Shown here: positions 56,810 through 64,000 of the stretch, one piece after another
Numbering within the stretch: the first letter of the stretch is position 1
Layout of the letters: every line of letters starts with the position of its first letter
Source of the DNA: Perca fluviatilis
Taxonomy: Eukaryota; Chordata; Actinopteri; Perciformes; Percidae
Assembly: GCF_010015445.1 (NCBI RefSeq)
Contig: NC_053128.1
Coordinates: forward strand, 9,957,840-10,021,839
DNA: 64,000 nucleotides
Direction: 5' to 3'
Notes under the pieces: model-generated
Databases searched by the model: none
Seen by the model: only the letters and a program-made list of their open reading frames with translations
What the model was told of the DNA's origin: nothing
Position numbers and translations under genes: made by a program

Positions 56810-59800
56810 AAACACATGCAGAGCTGCAGACGATGCAAACTACGTTGGCTCTGCAGTTTTGTTGAAGTCACAGTCAGTCACGGAAATGCCGATTTAAGCG
56901 GTTTCAAGTATGGTTACAGTTTTTCATAACGTCACGCAGACAGCGTTTGCCGCGATATGGTATTAATGGCGAGCCGAAAGCGGTCGCGGTGCTGTTGACG
57001 TTACACTTCCTCGGAGACGAGCACAACAGTGGTTTCTATGCCCTGGGGACTGACTTACAGGCTGAGGTTGTAAGGCAAGGCAACTTTATTTCTACAGCAC
57101 CGTTCAGCAACAAGGCAATTCAAAGTGCTTTACATGAAACATTAAAGAGCAATTAAGAACGGTCATGATGAAAATAAAACGGGCTAAAAAATAATATACA
57201 AATACAATAATAAAAAATATATATTTTTTTTTTTTTACTGACATGACCGCGATGGGGCTGTCAGTTTACCTTATATGTTGCATCTTCAAAAGTGACACTG
57301 AATTTGAAAAAGCACATTGTAATTTCTACATCTATTATCAAAGTATTTATTAGTAATACAGTGGAAATTAGTAGAAATGTGAATATTTGGTTAGCATGTT
57401 AATTTACGGTGTGTTTTCAGTTGGGGGCCACTGTGTTCCTAGTGAAAAAAGGTTAGTCTGGAGCCCTGCAAGTCTTTGTAGCCAAATGACTATTGTTACT
57501 AATCTAGATTTTGTGTTTAACCTTTCATTCAGCCGATGCTGGAACACGTTCGTATTCACCCAGAGCTGGTGACAGGAACCAAGGACCATGAGCTCGACCC
57601 CACCAGGTACGTCCCACACCACTCTGCCTGGCAAGGGAACACTTTAGCGTTTCATCTTCTTTTCCCAAGTCTACCGCATCTCTTTTGACCAATGGTGCTC
57701 TGCTTCGCCGTAGGTGGAAAAAATATGAGATCCACGATATCGTCATTGAATGTGCCAAAGTGTCTCTAGACCCCAAGGAGGCCTCCTGTGAGGAGGGCTA
57801 CGCTACCATGCCTGAGAACTTTTACCCCCAGATCCACCTGCGACCACAAGACTGCACTTCCAGCCCCTACACTGACCTCCACAGCAGCTACGGTCAGAAA
57901 ACACTTCATACATATCAGGGGTGCTCCATTATAGAACAAAAAAATCCTAATTGTGATTGTTTTGGTCAATACTGAAATCATGAATATCCAATACGATGAC
58001 TCATTGTCTTTTGGAACAATTTTGAAATTATTGAAATTAAAAAAACAGTAAAACACCTTAAAGCAGGGCTGTAGTCAAGTCTACCTTTGTCGAGTCCAAG
58101 ACCAGGACTAGTCGAGACTGAGTCCAAAGAGGTTCAAGACCGAGTCCAAATGAGAGACAGTCAATACTGAGACAGGGAAAAAAAAATCCTCTTCAAGTAT
58201 ATCTTCTATTAAGATGATCATTTAGCTTTATTGTAATCATCAAAAAGCAAGTGCAATAAAACACTATAGGATCAAATTAAGCCATATTATTTACCTAAAA
58301 TGAAAATGTTCCCATTCTTGAACTTATTACTTGTCCTGAAGAATTCATAGTACAAAGACATTGAAAAATGAAAATGATTGATAGCTGAAGATTGAGGTAT
58401 ATGACGCAGCCAGGTGTATACCAGTCCACCAGTCTCGATGCCTGTTCTAGGTGGATTTGGAATTAAACTAAATCTGTTTTCTGAACGAGCGTGTTTCATC
58501 AGTGGTTTTGTTTTGAAGGAGGAAGTTACTTTAGAACAAAAGCATATAGTGCTGGATTGGGTCGAGACCAACTAGAATATTTGGCGAGTCCAATGGCCGA
58601 GTCCAAGACAAGTCTGAGTCCAAATACCGACGAGTCCGAGACAACAGAAAAGCGGCTCGAGTCCAGACTCCAGTACTAAAGCCCTGCCTTAAAGTGTGAC
58701 ATTTCCTTTAATCCAGTTTTCCTTTTTGTTTTACATTCAGAATACAAGACAAAATAAGTTAACTTCCAAAACGTAATCTGCAAAATAATCCTTGTTCTCA
58801 ATGACTGTTTTAGTGACTATAAGGAGCCGAAATCGTATTTAATATTTAGATTAATTGCAAAGCCCTTATACACATGACACTTCATAGAGCCCCGATGATA
58901 CTGGATTTGTTACCATAAACACAAGACTATAAACTCGCGCTTTATTTTTATTTAAAAAATATGTGTGGCATTGTTCTCCGCTGGGACAACTATGCAAACA
59001 ACTGTTTCTAAATGACCTATAACTTATCTTTGGTATTTCTGTACTACAGTTTCTTAAGTATTGGCCAATATATACGCAGATACTAAACTGTATATGTATA
59101 TTTTATTGATCTAAAATTTGACGATAATATTGGACATGTCAATGTATCATCCATGTTCTAAAATGTACACTCCCTTACAACCCAGTGCAGCAAGTGCCAA
59201 ATGAATCGGTGATTAATAAGTAATTAGAAACAAGTAAAGAATGCTGTTGCTTTATATTTTTATCAGACAACTTCCCTTAACTACAGGAAAACAACAGGAA
59301 ATGACACGTACAGAGTTATGACAGGAAGTTGCAATCAGGGCTTTGGCTCCTCAGATATGATCATGTTTACCATGACAGTAATAAAATAAAACATGTTATC
59401 AAAAACAAAAGCTCAGGTGCGGATGGAATAATGTTTTTTATGATTTAAAATTGTTAGGGGTGTCTGGGTAGCTCACCTGGTAGAGAGTGCGCCCATATAT
59501 AGAGGTTTACCCCTCGACGCAGTGGCCGCGGTTCAACTCCGCCCTGCGGCCCTGTGCTGCATGTCATTTCCCCCCCATCTCTCTCTCCCCTTTCATGTCT
59601 TCAGCTGTCCTATAAAAAATAAAGGCCTAAAATGGCCCAAAAATGATGGAAAAAAAAAAAAAAGGTTGTTAGTATGCACACTTTCTTTCCTGCTGGAACT
59701 GAGAGTTTAAAATCTTGTTCAGATGTTCCATATGTATTTTAGCATAAACAAAACTCTTACCTGTGAAAGTCTTCTTCTTAATTTCATATAATTATCAACA

Positions 59801-62800
59801 TCGTTCATGATACATGGTACATTTTCTGAAAAAAATCTGTTGAGAAACATAATATAACGTAATATAACAATATGGGAATGTCGGTTTCTGGTTAACTCAG
59901 CAAGCAAATTGCCCATTGCAAAAACCATATACAGTACATCCAGTATTGCTATAAAGCAGTCCTGCTGATATATAATAGATAAATACATGCAGTCTAAATG
60001 GAATGAGGAAATATTCTGATGGTTGACTTTATATTTATAGTGTCTCACAGTACGTATCATCATATGGCCCCGACCCTAACGTACAGTCAGACGAAATACT
60101 GGCAAAACCTCAGCTAACATCTTCAAGTTAAGCTGTTATTTGAGGATCCCTGTTGAATAAATAAACCATTTAAGTCATCTTCCTGTCCTAATGCAAATGT
60201 CGTGATAGTATTTATTTTATATAAAGTGCAAAAGAAATATCAAGAGTCATCACTTTAGTATTATCAACAGTAAGTTCTGGTTGTGCCCTTGTTTCTTTGC
60301 TTTGTCAGACAATAATCTGTTTTGATTTCACATTGGTATTTCAAAGTGTAAAAAAACAATCATCTGCAAATGAATCAACAATGAAAATGTTATTTGGAGC
60401 CGTAGTGCAACCCTAGGCAGTTCTGTTGTTTTTCAGTGAGACCCTTGTGTTTTTGATGTTAAACGGTGTGTGTTTTCTAACTGGTTTAAAGGAGAGTGAC
60501 AATGACGTGCCAAAGAGCAGAGAGAGGCTGTAGGTTGTAAGGTGCGTCCATTTTGAAGATTGATCACACTATTTGTCTTCTTGACAACAGGAAGCTCTTC
60601 TTCGACCCCGTTCTCGACTCCGCGGCAGCCGCTGCCCCCGCCCCTGTCTTTGCCCCCCTTCTCAGGGACCCAGTCCTCCTCCCGCAGCCCACAGACCTCC
60701 AGACGTCAGGTAAGAGCGTCCCAGAATATGGTCAAAAGCTGTCAAAATCACAAGATTGGTCAGTGACCGATCAGAGGGCAGTACCAGAGCGCTACGTCGT
60801 TAAGCTCGTGTTTGCTGTTAGCTCTTGTACACGCGGCCATGTTTACACTCCACGTATCGCCTGTCAAAGGCAGTGAGCTCAGTGTTTTCCTCCGAAAAAC
60901 CACACAGCGCCCTCAACCAGAGCGACTGCTCCATGGTATTTAAAGCCGCCAACGGTAAGCGAGTGTACAGACCGATTGGAGTCATCAGAGTCAGCAGGCT
61001 GGCAGACAAGCGGGTCAAGCTTCAGGAATCACAACACATTGCCCCCTGTTTGTCGTCCTGCCACCTCGCTGTAGACGCTCCCGAGGGCTGGTTGCCATGG
61101 AGATGCTGTCTCTCCCTTTCTATTATTGGCCAGAAGAGGGAGGGGGGTCTGGGTGTTTTTCTGCCCCCTGGGGTCTGTCTGAGGATTTGCTCTCTGCGTT
61201 ACACTCCATCCGACCCAGACAGATGAAACATTTGGGAAACATGGGAGACCCGCCATTTTGGGAAAAACATCATTTTTAATTGGCTGGAGTTTGTGTTGCC
61301 TACTTATTAATAGTCCTTTTTTTTATATCTAGGATCATATTACTTTATATTATCTGGCAGTGTGACAAAAATGAAAACATTCTGGATGGAAGTGATCAAT
61401 AAAACTATGTTCATCTTGTATGTGAACATTCCACTTGACCATAAGATGATTTTGCTGCACCTGTATCCAACAAATCTGAACAAGAACATAAATGTATTGA
61501 TTTTGCTATACTTCAGGCAAAGGGGGGGCAAGGTGGAGGGTGGGGGTGTGGCCTTGACCAACTTCCACTTTGCTTGTTTGCAAGCCATGATGTCGCTCTC
61601 TTTCTCATGGGCGGGCCAAATTCTCTGGGTGGGCAAAGCAGAGAAAGGGGAGGTAGCCTTTCCCCTTATGACATCATAAAGGGAAGATTCCAGATCGGCC
61701 CATCTGAGCTTTCATTTTCTCAAAGGCAGAGCAGGATACCCAGGGCTCGGTTTACACCTATCACCATTTCTAGCCACTGGGGGACCATAGGCAGGCTGGG
61801 GGAACTCATATTAATGTTTAAAAAAAATTTTTTCATGCCATGGGAACTTTAAGACCATCAAGACATTCGCCTTGATATTGTTTATTTCTCCATAACAGTC
61901 CCCCACAACTACGAATTCCTTCCAGCTTACCCTAGATGCTTTTGAAACTCATCTGTCAAATGTGTTCAACGCCTCAGCAGTCAGTGAGGGAAGCGATTTG
62001 TGGTTTCTGTGTCATTATAGCAATCAGGGAATGTGACTTTAAAGCGCAATAATCCTTTCTTAAAGGGTAATTTTGCCAAAATTCATCTGTGGATGTAGTA
62101 GTTGTAGTTGTTGTTGTTGTTGTTTTGGGCAGCACCAACAAAATGCCATTTACCCTCCATGTATTTGGAGTAAAAGGTTCAGAGGCAATTAAAGCAGAAC
62201 TATATGCACGACCAGACACTACAAGGAGTGATGAAATAATGTGCTTTTGGGGATTTGGGTGAATTGGCTAAGATGTATTTCACAAGTTGAGAACCACATG
62301 AACATAAGGTGCCCTCTGTTTTAGAGACACATTTTAGGAAATGTCTGTTGAATATGAAATTACAGCCAGCAGCCGGTTATCCTATCTTAGCATAATGACG
62401 GAAATAGCTAGCCTAACTTATTAATATCTCATTTTATTAATCAGTGTTAAATCCAAAGTGTAAAAACAACAGGCTGTGGTTTCACATTGGAATTAGTGGG
62501 CTTTAGAAGTGCTGGTAGGCCAATTTTGCCTGGCTGTAATTTCATATTGCGTGCAGACAATCTAACTCCCTGAAAGAGAGAGCGCGAAAGAAAGAGGGTA
62601 AGAAAGAGAAAGGGTATTTCCAAATGGCTTGTATCTATATCCTGATGTGGTGCTCTGTCAGATCTGTAATCTGTAGTCATTTTTGCTGTTTGGTCTCTTT
62701 CTTTGCAGAACTCCAACTGTGAACTCAACTCTTCCTGTGGGGGGAAGGACTCTCTGTGGAGCCCCTCCTCGTTGTGTGGCATGGCCACGCCCCCTTCCTC

Positions 62801-63127
62801 CAGGGGCATGTCGCCCAACTTGGAGCTCTCCCACAGTGCCTCACACCTTTCCAGCCGCTTCCACTGCACATCAGGTCAACCCTTACACCATAACAATAGA
62901 TTTCAACTCTGCTGTCGGTGTACTGTAGTGCCTTTTTTGTTTTGTTTGAACGGACGCTGTGGAATGTTCTTTTCTGCTGACTGCTGATTGTTTTGATCCG
63001 AGCAGGAGGAAAAGGAACGCCTGCCTCCAGCACTCCAGCCACCTCGTCCCCACCTCCCACCCTATCAGATGACTTCCCCATTATCTCCTTACCAGCCAAC
63101 ACAGTCCAGTCCAGTCCACCAAGAAAG
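53338..63127 (+). CDS. tsc1: Hamartin (TSC1), N-terminal part, continues beyond the window
   Basis: Hamartin binds and stabilises tuberin (TSC2); the complex turns off Rheb and so restrains mTORC1 at the lysosome. Ten coding exons give 442 codons: 53338-53446, 53701-53804, 54239-54391, 54826-54970, 56365-56519, 57533-57606, 57714-57892, 60591-60709, 62709-62874, 63006-63127; phases agree and the last ends at a GTATGC donor. Matches to human TSC1 in order: [117 protein letters not shown]. This is the helical N-terminal core plus the start of the Ser/Pro-rich region; the coiled coil lies outside the window. The ATG has an ideal context (CACCACCATGG). Two acceptors are possible before it (AG at 53230-53231 or 53323-53324). 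Oriented head-to-head with gfi1b, as in human. Confidence 0.96.
54215..54238 (+). repeat. (TCCC)n tract serving as the tsc1 exon acceptor pyrimidine tract
   Basis: Five to six CCCT units run directly into CTCTCAG, the acceptor of the coding exon starting at 54239. The repeat is therefore the polypyrimidine tract. Confidence 0.75.
55085..55430. mobile_element. Dispersed fish repeat in tsc1 intron 5 (by the coding-exon count 4-5)
   Basis: GC-rich, non-coding stretch starting GGTAGTCTCGCATAGCCGGA, of a style common to fish DNA elements, directly joined to the next repeat. Borders uncertain. Confidence 0.45.
55430..55965. mobile_element. hAT-like/LINE-tail composite repeat, left copy
   Basis: Starts GGGTTGGGTACCGAACCCG; from about 55525 on it matches 56690-57180 in the same orientation (shared words GCGCAAGCTTATCTGTCCTC, AACTACGT, GGTTTCTATGCCCTG, GCAATTCAAAGTGCTTTACA). 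The AAGGCAAGGCAACTTTATTT end resembles a LINE 3' tail. Confidence 0.65.
56553..57468. mobile_element. hAT-like element enclosing the right copy of the composite repeat
   Basis: Perfect 14-bp inverted ends: CAGGGCTCCAGACT at the left and AGTCTGGAGCCCTG at the right. It contains a (CA)n tract (56758-56806) and, at 56690-57180, the direct-repeat partner of 55525-55965. It lies in the intron after the exon 56365-56519. Confidence 0.75.
58065..58690. mobile_element. GAGTC-rich hAT-like repeat
   Basis: Ends CAGGGCTGTAGTCAAGTC and, reversed, CAGGGCTTTAGTACTGGAG; the interior is dense in GAGTCC/GACTCC words at both flanks. No coding capacity. In the long tsc1 intron 57893-60590. Confidence 0.6.
59458..59655 (+). 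mobile_element. tRNA-derived SINE (well preserved)
   Basis: A box GTAGCTCACCTGGTAGAG and B box GGTTCAACTCC at tRNA-like spacing, then a body with GCTGCATGTCATTTCCCCCC and TTCATGTCTTCAGCTGTCCT, ending in a short A-rich tail. It is in the sense orientation in tsc1. It is a SINE, not a tRNA gene: no acceptor stem or anticodon arm pairs properly. Confidence 0.85.
61510..61855. mobile_element. Dispersed non-autonomous element, inverted partial copy
   Basis: Reverse-complement match to the left half of the element at 15941-16455 (shared words CCCATCTGAGCTTTCATTTT, CCACTGGGGGACCATAGGCA in inverse sense). In tsc1 intron 60710-62708. Confidence 0.65.
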
Positions 63128-63346
63128 GTATGCTCTCTGCCTTCCATTTTTACAAATGCCATTATAACAGGACTTTCATTTTTTGCCTTCATTAAAAGAT
63201 AACGATCCCCAAACAAACTTCTTCAATTGTTTTCTTTTAGAATAACCGAATTGCAGAAGGCCAATGGGTTAGATTGTAATTATCACCAGTATGCATTTTT
63301 TTCTGAATTTCCCGATAGCTTAATTGTTCAGGATCGTGTTCCTCTT

Positions 63347-63928
63347 AAAGCCCTGGCACACCAACCCGATAATCGTCCGTCGGCCAGTCTGGCGAGGTCA
63401 GTGACTCGAGTCTGTTCGGTGTGTTCCATGCCGTTGTCCGTTGGAGGGGCCGTCCGCCTTCATTTTTTGACACGTTGAATCGGAAGGCGGGCAGTCGGAC
63501 TCAGTGGCCAATCTGATTGGTGGCGCGCTAACCCGGAAATGACTAGCGGGATGAGCGTGGCGGACGCCTCTCAAAATCTGACGAAAATCTTTTAAACTGA
63601 CCTTTGTCGATCTGAAATGAAGACCGATTCAGCAACTGCACGGCCCATTTCTCGCTTAAAATGTTTTCAGAAACACGTTTCACGTGTCGTAAAATACGAG
63701 ATCGTATTCCGAACGAAGCCGCCATTATGCCCGGTTGTAAAATCCGGGAGCAGCCAGTTCGTCCAATCAGCTTTTTTGGGGCAACAATACAGATTAGCTC
63801 CGCCTGCTGTTATGGAGGCGTATTACATCCCACGCACGCTCAGAACGTATGCTCAAGTCGGCGTCGCTTCGGTGTGTTCAGAGGGACTTTTTGGACCTTG
63901 GCCGTAGGGTTGGTGTGTCAGGGGCTTT
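63347..63928. mobile_element. PIF/Harbinger-like MITE, second copy
   Basis: Inverted ends AAAGCCCTGGCACACCAACC and, reversed, AAAGCCCCTGACACACCAAC. The interior matches the insert at 34167-34803 in opposite orientation (e.g. GAAACACG, TTTTCGTCAGAT in inverse). CpG-rich; in the tsc1 intron after 63127. Confidence 0.65.
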
Positions 63929-64000
63929 ATGTTGCTTAATTAGGAACATCCAAGCAAATATTTCAGCTAATTCAAATTATCGACACATGTATCCTCTTGA

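Noticed and set aside
59458..59655. tRNA gene
   Set aside because: A and B boxes are present but the cloverleaf does not form and a SINE body follows. The same applies at 24787 and 15755.
62447..63216. Minus-strand frames of 140 and 163 codons
   Set aside because: They run antisense to tsc1 exons 62709-62874 and 63006-63127 and intervening intron; the open frames come from the coding composition.
63617..63939. Coding gene at the right edge
   Set aside because: The frames lie in a CpG-rich MITE repeated at 34167-34803; no protein family features.

Overview
This window is a stretch of vertebrate nuclear DNA, almost certainly from a ray-finned (percomorph-like) fish. Genes are split into short exons with GT..AG borders, long CA/GT, TA and TC microsatellites are frequent, and introns are packed with fish-type SINEs, an L2-type LINE and many small DNA transposons. 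Four protein-coding loci can be reconstructed exon by exon with consistent splice phases. The order is two tandem copies of cel (bile salt-activated lipase), gtf3c5 (TFIIIC subunit), gfi1b (zinc-finger repressor), all on the minus strand, then tsc1 (hamartin) on the plus strand. The same order and relative orientation are found on human chromosome 9q34 (TSC1, GFI1B, GTF3C5, CEL), so this is an ancient conserved block. No bacterial-type system, CRISPR array or functional RNA gene was seen.

Layout. 1-1130: dispersed repeat with a 46-bp unit amplified four times, then the cel copy A 3' region. 1131-5777: cel copy A (11 exons, 555 codons). 7.9-14.7 kb: second duplication unit with cel copy B at 8512-13777 (11 exons, 555 codons). 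14965-26071: gtf3c5 (11 coding exons, 531 codons); its large introns hold an L2 LINE, SINEs, a hAT element and long microsatellites. 26.1-36.1 kb: gene-free, with fold-back elements and two short clusters of GATA/ETS/RUNX-like motifs that could be gfi1b enhancers. 36150-40968: gfi1b (6 coding exons, 331 codons) plus an upstream non-coding exon ending at 41391. 41.4-45.7 kb: region between the divergent gfi1b and tsc1 promoters, mostly a nested hAT-like element. 45.7-64.0 kb: tsc1, with a non-coding first exon ending at 45750 and ten coding exons from 53338 to 63127 (442 codons); the gene runs off the right edge.

The genes do not form one pathway. cel encodes a secreted pancreatic lipase, gtf3c5 part of the RNA polymerase III machinery, gfi1b a haematopoietic repressor, and tsc1 a brake on mTORC1. 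The most unusual points are: a 154-nt adenosine-free GU-repeat tract directly 5' of the gtf3c5 exon 10 acceptor; two direct repeats flanking the frame-breaking tsc1 exon 6; patchy divergence of the cel twins with a substitution next to the catalytic His in copy A; a strong-context upstream ORF in tsc1 exon 1; and the candidate gfi1b enhancer motifs. All exon calls rest on reading and translating the sequence and recalling family sequences. No alignment or database search was run, so borders may be off by a base or two.
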